Shown here: in pieces, positions 7,085 to 16,264 of the stretch
Layout of the letters: each line of letters starts with the position of its first letter
Position numbering within the stretch: position 1 is the first letter of the stretch
Origin: Bacteroidales bacterium
Lineage (GTDB): Bacteria; Bacteroidota; Bacteroidia; Bacteroidales; UBA932
Direction: 5' to 3'
NCBI GenBank assembly: GCA_017428945.1
Contig: JAFRPW010000036.1
Coordinates: forward strand, 186,001 to 250,000
DNA: 64,000 nucleotides
Notes under the pieces: generated by a model
Told to the model about the DNA's origin: nothing
Databases searched by the model: none
Seen by the model: the letters and a program-made list of their open reading frames with translations, nothing else
Program-made: the position numbers and the translations under genes

Positions 7085-9267
7085 AGCAGTACAAGAGAAC
7101 CCTGGTGACCTGCGCGCTGCCATATGCGAACGGTCCCGTGCACATCGGCCATCTGGCCGGAGCCTACATCCCCGGAGACATTTACGTGCGTTACCTCCGA
7201 ATGCGCGGAGAGGACGTGGTGTTTGTCTGCGGCTCTGACGAGCACGGCGTCCCCATCACCATCAAGGCCCGCGAGCAGGGAGTCACTCCGCAGGACATCG
7301 TGGACCGCTACCACAAGGTGATGAAAGACGCCTTTACAGGGCTTGGAATCAACTTTGACATTTATTCCCGCACGTCATCCCAGGTACACGCGGAGAACGC
7401 ATCGGAGTTCTTCCGCAAGCTCTACGACCAGGACGACTTCGTTACCAAGGAGTCGGAGCAGCTCTATGACGAGGAAGCAAAGATGTTCCTGACAGACCGC
7501 CTCATCGAGGGCACCTGCCCCAAGTGCGGAAATCCCAAGGCCTATGGCGACCAGTGCGAGAAGTGCGGCTGCACCCTCTCTCCCGAAGAGCTTATCGACC
7601 CCAAGTCCAAACTTTCCGGCACCACGCCCGTGAAGAAGAAGACCAAGCACTGGTACCTGCCCCTGGACAAGTACGAGCCCTGGCTTCGTGACTGGATCCT
7701 CGAGCAGCACAAGGAGTGGAAGACCAACGTTTACGGCCAGTGCAAGAGCTGGCTGGACGGCGGCCTTCAGCCCCGTGCCGTCACACGCGACCTTGACTGG
7801 GGCGTCCCCGTCCCGGTGGAAGGCGCGGAAGGAAAGGTGCTGTACGTGTGGTTCGACGCTCCCATCGGCTATATTTCCAATACCAAGGAGCTCCTCCCGG
7901 AAAGCTGGGAGAAGTGGTGGAAAGACCCCGAGACCAGGCTTATCCACTTCATCGGCAAGGACAACATCGTGTTCCACTGCATAGTGTTCCCGTCCATGCT
8001 CAAGGCCTATGGGGACTATATCCTCCCGGAAAACGTCCCTGCCAACGAATTCCTGAACCTGGAGGGGGACAAGATTTCCACCTCCCGCAACTGGGCCGTG
8101 TGGGTGCACGAGTATGAGAACGAGTTCCCCGGACAGGAGGATGTATTAAGGTATGTACTCACCGCAAACGCCCCGGAGACAAAGGACAACGACTTCACCT
8201 GGAAAGACTTCCAGGGGCGCAACAACAGTGAGCTCGTAGCCATATTCGGAAACTTCGTGAACAGGGCCGTGGTGCTCACGCATAAGTATTTCGGCGGTGC
8301 CGTTCCGGCAAATCTTAAGCCGGAAGCCGTTGATGCAGAAACGCTTGCATCCGTAAAGCCCTGCAGGGAAGCCCTGGAGAAGTACATAGAGACCTTCCAT
8401 TTCAGGGAGGCCCTCAAGGAGGCGATGAACATTGCGCGCATCGGCAACAAATACATCTCTGACATGGAGCCCTGGAAGGTTGCCAAGGAAGACATGGACC
8501 GCTGCGCCAGCATCCTTTACACCTGCCTGCAGCTGTGCGCAGAGCTTGCAATAGCCTTCGAGCCCTTCACGCCCTTCGGCGCAGAGAAGCTCCGTCACAT
8601 GCTCCGCGTGGGCCTTGACGCCGGTACGGACCACCGCACCGGTGAAGGCACCCCCACCGTCAACTTCTACAAACCCGGCGAAGGCAAAGCCCTGCATACC
8701 CGCGCTGCGTCATCCCCGGCCACGACCGGGGATCTCATCCTCACCTGGTCCATGCTGGGCACCTCTGAACTCATCCCCGCCGGCCACCAACTGGGAGAGG
8801 CCGAGCTCCTGTTCCGCAAGATAGAGGATGCCGAGGTTGACGCCCAGATAGCAAAGCTTGAGGCCATTAAGAAAGCCCGCGAGGAAGCCGAGGCCGCAAA
8901 AGCTGCAGCCGAAGCCGCAAAGAAGGTGGAGCCCCAGAAGCCGGAAGTGACCTTTGACGATTTTGCCGCCATGGACATCCGCACGGCAACCGTTCTTGCC
9001 GCGGAAAGGGTGCCCAAGACGGACAAACTGCTCAAGCTTACCATAGACACGGGCATAGACCAGAGGACCATAGTCTCCGGCATTGCGGAGTACTACTCCC
9101 CTGAAGACATGCTTGGAAAACAGATATGCATACTTGCAAACCTTGCTCCCCGCGTAATCCGCGGAATAGAGTCCAAGGGCATGATCCTCATGGCCAAGCA
9201 GGGCGATGGCAAGATGCGTTTCATCACTCCCCAGGAAGTACTTGCGAACGGAGCACAGATAGGATAA
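7081..9267 (+). CDS. metG: Methionyl-tRNA synthetase
   Basis: MetG charges tRNA-Met in the cytoplasm. Class I signatures are present: the HIGH-type motif ([20 protein letters not shown]), the zinc-binding knob ([19 protein letters not shown]), and the KMSKS-type loop as [11 protein letters not shown]. The anticodon-binding helical domain follows. A coiled, Ala/Glu/Lys-rich linker (about 590-625) leads to a C-terminal EMAP-II/Trbp111-like tRNA-binding domain ([21 protein letters not shown]). At 728 residues it is the long, dimeric type. The loop [12 protein letters not shown] in the anticodon domain is encoded by an intragenic palindrome. It is coupled to dnaG. Confidence 0.97.
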   Translation: MKQYKRTLVTCALPYANGPVHIGHLAGAYIPGDIYVRYLRMRGEDVVFVCGSDEHGVPITIKAREQGVTPQDIVDRYHKVMKDAFTGLGINFDIYSRTSSQVHAENASEFFRKLYDQDDFVTKESEQLYDEEAKMFLTDRLIEGTCPKCGNPKAYGDQCEKCGCTLSPEELIDPKSKLSGTTPVKKKTKHWYLPLDKYEPWLRDWILEQHKEWKTNVYGQCKSWLDGGLQPRAVTRDLDWGVPVPVEGAEGKVLYVWFDAPIGYISNTKELLPESWEKWWKDPETRLIHFIGKDNIVFHCIVFPSMLKAYGDYILPENVPANEFLNLEGDKISTSRNWAVWVHEYENEFPGQEDVLRYVLTANAPETKDNDFTWKDFQGRNNSELVAIFGNFVNRAVVLTHKYFGGAVPANLKPEAVDAETLASVKPCREALEKYIETFHFREALKEAMNIARIGNKYISDMEPWKVAKEDMDRCASILYTCLQLCAELAIAFEPFTPFGAEKLRHMLRVGLDAGTDHRTGEGTPTVNFYKPGEGKALHTRAASSPATTGDLILTWSMLGTSELIPAGHQLGEAELLFRKIEDAEVDAQIAKLEAIKKAREEAEAAKAAAEAAKKVEPQKPEVTFDDFAAMDIRTATVLAAERVPKTDKLLKLTIDTGIDQRTIVSGIAEYYSPEDMLGKQICILANLAPRVIRGIESKGMILMAKQGDGKMRFITPQEVLANGAQIG
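8709..8734 (+). repeat. Intragenic palindrome copy in metG
   Basis: GTCATCCCCGG, six bases ending GA, then CCGGGGATC. The stem is perfect, with C on the left arm paired by G on the right arm where other copies have T/A or G/C. The copy is in frame and encodes SSPATTGDL. Confidence 0.8.
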
Positions 9268-9268
9268 T

Positions 9269-10546
9269 ATGAAAAGATTATTAGGAATTCTTCTTCTGGC
9301 CGTAGCCTGCAACCAGCCCGGCGCCAATACGGTTCCGGAAGACAAACAGGGCCAGGAGCCGGAAAAGAAAGAGTTCACTGCAAAGCTCACCACACTGCCC
9401 GCCACAGGCATTACGGTGTCATCGGCAATTCTACACGCCTCCTATGAGGGCCTTGACACGGAATATGACCCCCAGGGAGTAGTTTTCCGCTACGGCACAT
9501 CGGCAGAGTCGCTGTCCCAGGAGGCTGAAGTGTTCGAACATGTCAGCGGCCCTTCCGGAGAGTTCTCCAAGGCACTGGACGAGCTTACCAGCGGTCAGAC
9601 ATACTACTACCAAGCCACGTTTGACGCATGGAACCCCGTGGAGAAAAAGTACACCCACGTAAGCGGAGAGGTATTGTCTTTCACCACGGATAAGAAGGCG
9701 CTCACATCTGCAGTACCGGAATGGGCAGAACTCCCGGTCCTGGACTACACCAGCGACGGCAGCTACAAGGTGAGCACTACGGACAGCAATCTGTACTATG
9801 CCTGGCACATCAGTCCGGATGTCAAAGGCCCCGGCGGAAAACTTGCCCGTAACTACACGGTATGCTATAGTGCAGAGCATCACTGCCCGGTTTGGGTGGC
9901 AGCCCCCAGGCATTCGATGTATGTTGGCAGTTCTGGCCGCACAGATGCATACGGCAAGGACCCTGACGTTCCTGCAGACATCCAGTACAACTCCAAATCT
10001 ACCGGAGGCGGCTGCAACAAGGGCCACATGCTTGGCTCTGCAGAGCGCACATGCTCAAAGGCAACCAACCAGCAGGTGTTCTATTATACGAACATAGCTC
10101 CTCAGCTGTCCTCCGGCTTCAACACCGGCGGTGGCGGCTGGAACCTTCTGGAAGACTACGTGGACACCCAGGTATGTGCCGACACCCTTTACGAAGTTCT
10201 TGGAACATACTTTGAGCGGTATACTGACGGATATGGCAAGACACAGACTCCCTCAACCATATCTTTTGGAAGCCGAAATGACGTCCATATGCCCACCATG
10301 TTCTACTATGCCCTCCTACGTACCAAGAGCGGCAACAGCGGCAAGAGCGTCAAGGACTGCTCCGCCTCGGAGCTCAAGTGCGTGGCCTTTGTCCGTTCAC
10401 ACGTGAACGATCTCAAGGGCCAGAAACCATCCGCCAAGGAACTCATGTCCATAGCAGACCTTGAGAGGCTTACCGGTTTCACCTTCTTCCCCAACGTCCC
10501 CAACGCGCCCAAGAACACCTTCAGTGCCTCCGACTGGGGGTTGTAG
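9269..10546 (+). CDS. DNA/RNA non-specific endonuclease lipoprotein
   Basis: A 425-residue lipoprotein (MKRLLGILLLAVAC, Cys14) that should cleave nucleic acids outside the inner membrane. Residues of about 30-140 look like an FN3-type beta domain (FTAKLTTLPATGITVSSAIL, YYYQATFDAW). The C-terminal half resembles NucA/DNase G nucleases: the DRGH-like motif appears as CNKGHMLGSAER, with a conserved Asn downstream in FYYTNIAPQLSSGFN. The first motif residue differs from the Asp of classic members, as in many Bacteroidota homologues. The gene follows metG by one base but has no obvious functional link to it. Catalytic activity is inferred. Confidence 0.85.
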   Translation: MKRLLGILLLAVACNQPGANTVPEDKQGQEPEKKEFTAKLTTLPATGITVSSAILHASYEGLDTEYDPQGVVFRYGTSAESLSQEAEVFEHVSGPSGEFSKALDELTSGQTYYYQATFDAWNPVEKKYTHVSGEVLSFTTDKKALTSAVPEWAELPVLDYTSDGSYKVSTTDSNLYYAWHISPDVKGPGGKLARNYTVCYSAEHHCPVWVAAPRHSMYVGSSGRTDAYGKDPDVPADIQYNSKSTGGGCNKGHMLGSAERTCSKATNQQVFYYTNIAPQLSSGFNTGGGGWNLLEDYVDTQVCADTLYEVLGTYFERYTDGYGKTQTPSTISFGSRNDVHMPTMFYYALLRTKSGNSGKSVKDCSASELKCVAFVRSHVNDLKGQKPSAKELMSIADLERLTGFTFFPNVPNAPKNTFSASDWGL

Positions 10547-10591
10547 AAAATTACAGAGGCCCATGGAAGACGTCTTTCAAGCCCATGCGGT

Positions 10592-10748
10592 GACACCTTC
10601 CACTGTGCGTTTTGCAAGTGATTGATTTTCAAACGATTGCATTTTAACACATGGAAGGTCCCCTGTTTTTTCGGGGGACCTTCCATGTTGGTTTCAGTAA
10701 CGTGCTGATTATAAGCTACTTGTGATTTGGCGCATGGAAGGTGTCCGG
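10592..10748 (-). repeat. 157-bp palindromic REP-like element, copy A
   Basis: The element has a long central hairpin (ACATGGAAGGTCCCC with its complement, 15-bp stem) and outer arms that repeat the same word (ACACCTTCCA and TGGAAGGTGT). It is nearly identical, in inverted orientation, to 13722-13878. It ends 12 bases from the 3' end of the RAYT gene. The box TGATTATAAGCT is at 10706-10717. This is the typical place and shape of a target of the neighbouring transposase. Confidence 0.85.
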
Positions 10749-10759
10749 TAGCACCAGAT

Positions 10760-11614
10760 TCACAACACCGCATCCAGCACTTCCTGAGAGACGCCAAGGA
10801 GCCGGGACAGCTGTTTTTTGCCGGCACCAAAACGCCTCGACGCTGCCCTGGCCAGGGTAAGCAGAGTCTTCCTGTCCAGGAGTTCAATAGATTCAGTATG
10901 ATACTCTTTCCTGCACATGGTGCCAATCTTTGCCGCAAGCTCACTGTCTGTGAAAGTAATCTTCTCCTCGGCTCCGTGACTCATAGCCACGGCACCTTCC
11001 AAATCCCATAGACGGATTGTGTCAAACAGGTTAAGGTCGCTTTCCAACAGCTTTTCTGCGCGCTTGTAATCGACAAAGCATCGGTTGAGGATTCTTCCTC
11101 CCGTATGCTCGTAATGCAGTGGAAAGGTATGCTTTGTATGAAATAATTCCCTTGCCCTTGATACGGGAATGCTTCCTACCGGCTCTCCTTTGCTGTTGCT
11201 GATCCATGGATTAAAGTAAACATCACTGGAATTCCACTTGTAAGAATAGGGTGAACTAATCCTTGCCTTGTAAGGATTCCTGAGAATATACGCGACTTCG
11301 TTTGCGAACTGCTTCCGGCTGGTTATCTCTACAGGCTTTATATCCAAAAGGCTTAACTTGTCTTTTTTGTACTGCTGGATACCGGCCATCTGGGCAAGTC
11401 GCAGCATTATCCATTTAAAGCATTTCCCACATTCCAGAGCATCTCCCTCAAGAATGATATGTATATGGTTATCCATTAAACAGTAGCATAGCAGTTTCAC
11501 TTTGAACAATACTACTGCAATGGCAAGAGTGTTGACTCCTGATACAAAATCCCGGTCACATGTAAACAGCCGTCCGGTCTCCCAGTGTGGTGATGCATAA
11601 TGAATAATTGCCAT
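10760..11614 (-). CDS. REP-associated tyrosine transposase (RAYT), Y1/HUH family
   Basis: A 284-residue protein with the HUH motif (CLMDNHIHIIL, His50 and His52) and the YIxxNP motif of RAYT proteins (AYILRNPYKA, Tyr109 likely catalytic). The C-terminal part is helical and resembles a DNA-binding HTH (ASRRFGAGKKQLSRLLG). Proteins of this family nick and join single-stranded DNA at REP hairpins and are usually single-copy, resident genes. The 157-bp element just beyond its stop, and the inverted copy 3 kb away, are its likely substrates. It shares only family motifs with the second RAYT at 56233. Confidence 0.85.
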   Translation of the reverse strand: MAIIHYASPHWETGRLFTCDRDFVSGVNTLAIAVVLFKVKLLCYCLMDNHIHIILEGDALECGKCFKWIMLRLAQMAGIQQYKKDKLSLLDIKPVEITSRKQFANEVAYILRNPYKARISSPYSYKWNSSDVYFNPWISNSKGEPVGSIPVSRARELFHTKHTFPLHYEHTGGRILNRCFVDYKRAEKLLESDLNLFDTIRLWDLEGAVAMSHGAEEKITFTDSELAAKIGTMCRKEYHTESIELLDRKTLLTLARAASRRFGAGKKQLSRLLGVSQEVLDAVL

Positions 11615-11685
11615 GTGTTTTTTTTCGCAATATAAACAAAGAGAAGAGATTTGACATTCAGATTCGTATAATGTTGCGAAAATCG

Positions 11686-11693
11686 TATATTTG
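11686..11693 (+). promoter_or_regulatory. -7 promoter element of the SPFH gene
   Basis: TATATTTG matches TAnnTTTG exactly, 43 bases before the ATG at 11737. The -33 element is not obvious. Confidence 0.5.
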
Positions 11694-11736
11694 TGACGAA
11701 ATACATCAAATCGTTTGAAACAGGAACTAATTCAAC

Positions 11737-12591
11737 ATGTCATTTTTTATGAAATCAAAATCTTTTGCAAAAATATCATGGACCGCACTGGGTGTCACGG
11801 TCCTGGTAATTATCGCTATGGCATCCTGTTGCACCACCATTGACTCCGCCTCCGTAGGCATCAAGTTCAAAAAATGGTCTTCCAACGCACAGCTCAAAGG
11901 CGGTGTGGAAGGAACTTGCCGCGGCTGGGTTTGGTATAATCCCATTACGGAGAGTATCTTCGAGTACCCTACCTATATCCAGCGTGTCACTTATGAACCC
12001 TTCACTGTGAACCCCAAAGATGCAGCTATCTTCTCCATGACCCCCACCCTGGCATACCAGATAGATGAGAACAAGGCAGTGGACATCTTTGTAAAGTACC
12101 GCAAACCTGTACGTGAATTGGAGATGGGTTACATAAACACCTGTATCTTTGAAGCATATCGCACCTGCGCCAACAACTACACCTCCGATGAACTCATGGC
12201 CAACCGTGCAAAGTTCGAGAACGAGGTCCGTGCCCGCCTGGACGAGTCCATGAACCGTGAAGGCTTCATAGTGAGGGAATTCACCACAAAGATTGACCCT
12301 CCGGCATCCCTTACCGCCGCCATCAATGCCAAGAACGAGGCCGTCCAGAATGCACTCAAGGCAGAGAACAAGGTGAAGGAAGCGGAGGCAGAGGCAAAGA
12401 TTGCCATTGCCAAGGCAAAGGGTGAAGCAGAAGCCCAGAGGATCCAGGGTGACGGTGAGGCATACTACAACAGGGTTGTCGCAGCGTCACTGAACGCCCT
12501 TCTGGTCCAGCAGTACGCCATTGAGAAGTGGGACGGCAAACTCCCCACCTACAGCGGCTCAAATGCCCTGCCGTTCATAAACTTGAAATAG
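11737..12591 (+). CDS. SPFH/prohibitin-like membrane protein
   Basis: The 284-residue protein has one N-terminal hydrophobic segment (ISWTALGVTVLVIIAMAS) followed by CC, so it is either a membrane anchor or a lipoprotein. An SPFH/Band 7 domain occupies about residues 35-185 (SASVGIKFKKWSS, ITESIFEYPTYIQRVTYEP). A heptad-rich coiled coil follows, dense in Ala, Glu and Lys (AENKVKEAEAEAKIAIAKAK). Such proteins form ring-like scaffolds that organise membrane proteases or other complexes. It is inside the inverted-repeat-bounded module and its 3' end overlaps that of the convergent gene by 17 bases. Confidence 0.85.
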   Translation: MSFFMKSKSFAKISWTALGVTVLVIIAMASCCTTIDSASVGIKFKKWSSNAQLKGGVEGTCRGWVWYNPITESIFEYPTYIQRVTYEPFTVNPKDAAIFSMTPTLAYQIDENKAVDIFVKYRKPVRELEMGYINTCIFEAYRTCANNYTSDELMANRAKFENEVRARLDESMNREGFIVREFTTKIDPPASLTAAINAKNEAVQNALKAENKVKEAEAEAKIAIAKAKGEAEAQRIQGDGEAYYNRVVAASLNALLVQQYAIEKWDGKLPTYSGSNALPFINLK

Positions 12592-13696
12592 GGATCCTGA
12601 CCAGCGTGACGTCCTCCTTGTTTACAGAGAGCGACACCCACAAATTATTGTCAAGAATAACAGCCTTGGGGTAGTTATATCCCAAGGTTTTGTATTTTCC
12701 CTCGCTGCGCCTTGCCGGCAAATCATCCGGGCCGGCCAGCAGCCAGGCCTTGTCAAAGACAGCCCCATTATCAGACAGAGCCAGGACCAGTATGCGCCTG
12801 GATTTGTTACCTGTAGGGTTCCCCACCCAGAAAGAACGGCCATCGGGCAGGTTTCCAGCGCATTGTTTGGACCTGGAATCGGGAATATCTGTGGTAACAG
12901 GTGCGCTCCATGACTCTCCGTTATCACGGGAAATGGAAGCCAGTTTCTTAAAGGACGATGCCTGGTCACGGAAAAGCATCACCAGTGATCCTCCTTTTGA
13001 CGTGTATAGGCTTGGTTCAAGAGGCTTTCCTTCGCCTTGAGGAAGAGCCGCCTTTTTCCAGCCGCGTAGCCCCGAGGGGTCATCTGTATAGATTGGACAT
13101 ACGGTTAAATCCTTCCCGAAGTGTGCCGCTCCAACTGTCCTACCGCTGAGGAGAAGAAGAGGATCCTGCTCCAGGATACCGTCCAGCGGCGTCCCGTCAG
13201 ACATGGTGATGCTGTGTTCTTTGCCCCAGATCCCCCTGCCTCTGGTAGTAACATAGCTTGCCGATCCGCCGCCGGAAACGGAGAACCGGTTTATCACTGC
13301 AGATAGGGAGTCTCCCCGTTGAACCCATCCGCCGGGAGAGGGAAAAGAGGTGTCTGTTGGGCCGGCCAGAATCTTGGGCTTTGTCCAAAGCATGGCATCC
13401 TGGCTGGTTGAGTAGAGCACTTGGGTGTCCGGCGAGTCCTCATCCCGCCTAGAGTGCTGCCACATACAGTAATACTCGCCGCCGAATCTGGTAAGAAGGA
13501 CATTATTGGCATAGCCTTCCGGAGCCGGCACTCGGTAGAACTCTGCATCCAGACGCCTGAGGCCAAGTGTAAGGGTATCTTCTGAATTGAAAAGACCAGG
13601 AGCAATGCGTGGAATGTCTACTCCCTTACCAGTGCAACCAATAAGAGTGAGACCAATCCATAGAATACTTGCCGATATGATATGCCTTGCCGTCAT
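12575..13696 (-). CDS. BNR/sialidase-like lipoprotein
   Basis: I chose the ATG at 13696 (MTARHIISASILWIGLTLIGC, lipobox Cys21), because a -7 element lies 10 bases upstream. The longer frame from a GTG at 13729 would run into the repeat element. The mature protein has blade-like BNR features of a six-bladed propeller: repeated S-x-D-x-G-x-x-W-type motifs (SRDNGESWSAPV, STSQDAMLWTKPKI). That suits an exo-sialidase-like or sugar-binding fold. No catalytic Arg triad can be assigned with certainty, so the substrate is unknown. Confidence 0.7.
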   Translation of the reverse strand: MTARHIISASILWIGLTLIGCTGKGVDIPRIAPGLFNSEDTLTLGLRRLDAEFYRVPAPEGYANNVLLTRFGGEYYCMWQHSRRDEDSPDTQVLYSTSQDAMLWTKPKILAGPTDTSFPSPGGWVQRGDSLSAVINRFSVSGGGSASYVTTRGRGIWGKEHSITMSDGTPLDGILEQDPLLLLSGRTVGAAHFGKDLTVCPIYTDDPSGLRGWKKAALPQGEGKPLEPSLYTSKGGSLVMLFRDQASSFKKLASISRDNGESWSAPVTTDIPDSRSKQCAGNLPDGRSFWVGNPTGNKSRRILVLALSDNGAVFDKAWLLAGPDDLPARRSEGKYKTLGYNYPKAVILDNNLWVSLSVNKEDVTLVRIPISSL

Positions 13697-13706
13697 TCTG
13701 CTTATG

Positions 13707-13714
13707 CAAAGATA
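13707..13714 (-). promoter_or_regulatory. -7 promoter element of the BNR gene
   Basis: On the minus strand this reads TATCTTTG, 10 bases before the ATG at 13696. It lies just outside repeat copy B. Confidence 0.55.
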
Positions 13715-13721
13715 ATAAAAA

Positions 13722-13878
13722 CCGGACACCTTCCATGCGCCAAATCACAAGTAGCTTATAATCAGCACGTTACTGAAACTAACATGGAAGGTCCCCCGAA
13801 AAAACAGGGGACCTTCCATGTGTTAAAATGCAATCGTTTGAAAATCAATCACTTGCAAAACGCGCCGTGGAAGGTGTC
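13722..13878 (+). repeat. 157-bp palindromic REP-like element, copy B
   Basis: Same length as copy A and inverted relative to it. The two differ at one internal base (C/T near the centre) and at a few bases near one end. It has the box AGCTTATAATCA at 13753-13764, the central hairpin of about 15 bp and outer arms ACACCTTCCA and TGGAAGGTGT. It lies between the BNR gene and the 3' end of glyA. Confidence 0.85.
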
Positions 13879-13909
13879 CCTGCCCAAAGGGCAAAAGTGG
13901 TGCAGGCGG

Positions 13910-15253
13910 CTAGTAGCGGTTCAGGGGGCGGCCGGCGGTCATCATGTGGACCTTCTTCACGACCTCGTCAAGGACCAGTTTATGGGCGATGCGCTCTGCA
14001 AGCTGCTGCTCCGTGGGCTCCTTGGCCGTGAGAGCGGCAAAATGGGTGTTGGCCGATGCCAGGACGGAGTCAATGAGGTCTACGATGGCAATCATGTCCT
14101 TCTCCTCGAAGCCTCGTGAGGTGATGGCGGGAGTGCCAACGCGGAGGCCGCTGGTGGCAAAGGCGCTGCGGCTGTCAAAGGGAACCATGTTCTTGTTCAC
14201 GGTGATATCGGCACGGCCAAGCTCTGCTTCTGCAACACGGCCGGTGAGGTCAGGGAACTTGGTGCGGAGGTCGATGAGCATGAGGTGGTTGTCAGTGCCG
14301 CCGCTGATGATCTTGTAGCCGCGGGAGATGAACTCCTTGCACATGGTGGCGGCGTTGGCAACAACCTGCTTCTGGTACTCCTTGTACTCCGGCTGCATGG
14401 CCTCGTAGAAGGCCACGGCCTTTGCGGCTATGACGTGCTCCAGAGGACCGCCCTGGACACCGGGGAACACGCTGGAGTTGAGTATGGCGCTCATCTTCTT
14501 GATCTCTCCCTTGGGCGTTGTGAGACCCCAGGGATTGTCAAAGTCCTTACCCATGAGAATGACGCCGCCACGGGGACCGCGGAGGGTCTTGTGGGTTGTG
14601 GAAGTGACTATATGGGCGTATTTGACAGGATTCTTCAGAAGGCCTGCGGCAATGAGGCCGGCGGTATGGGCCATGTCTATCCAGAGGATTGCACCAACCT
14701 TGTCTGCAATTGCGCGCATGCGCTCGTAATCCCACTCGCGGGAGTAGGCAGATGCTCCGCCGATGATGAGCTTTGGCTTGCACTCAAGGGCCTTGCGCTC
14801 CATGTCATCGTAGTCTACGCGGCCGGTTTCAGGGTCAAGGCCGTATGCTACGGGATGGTAGAGGATACCGGAAGCATTGACGGGAGAGCCGTGGGTGAGG
14901 TGGCCGCCCATGGACAGGTCCAGACCCATAAAGGTATCGCCGGGCTTGAGGCAGGCCATGGTGACTGCCATATTTGCCTGAGCGCCGGAGTGCGGCTGAA
15001 CGTTTGCATACTCTGCGTCAAAGAGCTGGCAGAGGCGGTCTATTGCAAGCTGTTCTATCTGGTCCACAACCACGCATCCGCCGTAGTAGCGCTTCCCGGG
15101 ATAGCCTTCTGCATACTTGTTGGTGCAGATGGAACCCATGGCCTGAAGCACCTGGTCCGTCACATAGTTCTCAGAGGCAATGAGTTCCAAGCCGGAACTC
15201 TGACGCTCGTATTCCTTCTTGATAAGGTCAAAAACCTGTAAATCCTGTTTCAT
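13910..15253 (-). CDS. glyA: Serine hydroxymethyltransferase
   Basis: GlyA converts serine and tetrahydrofolate to glycine and 5,10-methylene-THF, using PLP. The signatures are clear: [34 protein letters not shown], the THK active-site region ([14 protein letters not shown], Lys forms the Schiff base, seen here as [10 protein letters not shown]), and [19 protein letters not shown]. The length of 447 residues is slightly above the usual 415-430, because of a longer C-terminus. Its promoter is at 15282-15289, divergent from the RNA methyltransferase gene. Confidence 0.97.
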   Translation of the reverse strand: MKQDLQVFDLIKKEYERQSSGLELIASENYVTDQVLQAMGSICTNKYAEGYPGKRYYGGCVVVDQIEQLAIDRLCQLFDAEYANVQPHSGAQANMAVTMACLKPGDTFMGLDLSMGGHLTHGSPVNASGILYHPVAYGLDPETGRVDYDDMERKALECKPKLIIGGASAYSREWDYERMRAIADKVGAILWIDMAHTAGLIAAGLLKNPVKYAHIVTSTTHKTLRGPRGGVILMGKDFDNPWGLTTPKGEIKKMSAILNSSVFPGVQGGPLEHVIAAKAVAFYEAMQPEYKEYQKQVVANAATMCKEFISRGYKIISGGTDNHLMLIDLRTKFPDLTGRVAEAELGRADITVNKNMVPFDSRSAFATSGLRVGTPAITSRGFEEKDMIAIVDLIDSVLASANTHFAALTAKEPTEQQLAERIAHKLVLDEVVKKVHMMTAGRPLNRY

Positions 15254-15281
15254 GTTGTTATTTTTAGTGTTATCTATCCTA

Positions 15282-15289
15282 CAAATTTA
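15282..15289 (-). promoter_or_regulatory. -7 promoter element of glyA
   Basis: On the minus strand this reads TAAATTTG, 28 bases before the glyA ATG at 15253. Confidence 0.55.
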
Positions 15290-15301
15290 TCGGAAATACT
15301 T

Positions 15302-15309
15302 TAAATTTG
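15302..15309 (+). promoter_or_regulatory. -7 promoter element of the RNA methyltransferase gene
   Basis: TAAATTTG lies only 4 bases before the ATG at 15314, so the mRNA is probably leaderless. Confidence 0.6.
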
Positions 15310-15313
15310 CAAT

Positions 15314-15838
15314 ATGAAAGACCGCAAACTCCTGAATATAGAGCTTGGCCGCATCTCCGCCCAAGAATACCTCCGGCGCCCTGAAAGCGGCGTGGTCATT
15401 GTGCTGGACAATGTGCGCAGTGCCCACAACACCGGCAGCGCCTTCCGCACGGCGGATGCTTTCGGAGTTGATAAAATATTCCTTGGCGGAATCACCCCCG
15501 TTCCCCCGTCCCCGGAACTGCGCAAAGTAGCCCTTGGTGCAGAGGAAGTTGTGCCCTTCCAGCACGTCCAGGACGTTGTTGACCTGGTCCGGCAGCTAAA
15601 AAAAGACGGCTACACCGTGGTAGCCGTCGAGCAGACTGTAAACTCTGTAAAACTGAATCGCTTCAACCGTGAGCCCGGCACCAAATATGCCCTGGTCTTC
15701 GGCAACGAGGTTGACGGAGTGCAGCAGGAGGTTGTTGACCAGTGCGATTTTTCACTGGAGATTCCCCAGCAAGGAACCAAGCACTCCCTCAACGTTTCCG
15801 TCTCCGTGGGCGTTGTCCTCTGGGCCCTGACAGTTTAG
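15314..15838 (+). CDS. TrmH/SpoU-family RNA 2'-O-methyltransferase
   Basis: A 174-residue SPOUT enzyme that should methylate a ribose 2'-OH in tRNA or rRNA with SAM. The family motifs are present: motif 1 (VVIVLDNVRSAHNTGSAFRT), motif 2 (ALVFGNEVDGV) and motif 3 (IPQQGTKHSLNVSVSVGVVL). These form the trefoil-knot SAM site. It is the minimal catalytic domain without an N-terminal RNA-binding extension. The exact target RNA cannot be told. Its last 87 bases overlap the 3' end of the convergent ohrR-like gene. Confidence 0.9.
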   Translation: MKDRKLLNIELGRISAQEYLRRPESGVVIVLDNVRSAHNTGSAFRTADAFGVDKIFLGGITPVPPSPELRKVALGAEEVVPFQHVQDVVDLVRQLKKDGYTVVAVEQTVNSVKLNRFNREPGTKYALVFGNEVDGVQQEVVDQCDFSLEIPQQGTKHSLNVSVSVGVVLWALTV

Positions 15839-16264
15839 CTTGTTGATAATACCATCCAGCATCTGGAACAGCTGCGGGGCTGTCTCCGGGGTAACGCTGT
15901 CGCAAAGGACGGCATTTGCCACCTTAAGGGGAACATCGGCCAGTATTTCCTGGAGTTCCCTGCCCTCGCGGGTAAGGGAAACTATCATCTGCCGGGCATC
16001 CTTCTCCCCTTTCTTACGTACGATTATACCTTCCTTCTCCATTCGCTTCAAAAGCGGCGTGACGGTATTGGTTTCCAGCAGAAGGCGCTTGGCAATGTCG
16101 TTTACCGGCTGGGAATCCTTTTCCCACAGTACCAGGAGAACCAGGTACTGCGGGTAGGTGAGCCCGCGCTCCGCCAGAAGCGGATGGTAGCACTGGGTTA
16201 TCAGGCGCGAGGCCGTGTACAGGCGGAAGCAGAGCTGATTGTCCAGTTTGAACCTCTGGTCCAT
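15752..16264 (-). CDS. MarR-family redox repressor, OhrR-like
   Basis: A 170-residue winged-helix repressor. The N-terminus carries the OhrR signature LDNQLCFRLYTASRLIT, whose Cys is the peroxide-sensing residue of that family. A second motif, LTYPQYLVLLVLWE, and the wing region (LETNTVTPLLKRMEKEGI) also fit. It overlaps the gpx stop by one base (TAATG), so both are one operon. The last 25 or so residues go beyond the usual OhrR length and are encoded opposite the 3' end of the methyltransferase gene. It probably represses its own operon through the palindromes at 16887-16938. Confidence 0.88.
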   Translation of the reverse strand: MDQRFKLDNQLCFRLYTASRLITQCYHPLLAERGLTYPQYLVLLVLWEKDSQPVNDIAKRLLLETNTVTPLLKRMEKEGIIVRKKGEKDARQMIVSLTREGRELQEILADVPLKVANAVLCDSVTPETAPQLFQMLDGIINKLNCQGPEDNAHGDGNVEGVLGSLLGNLQ

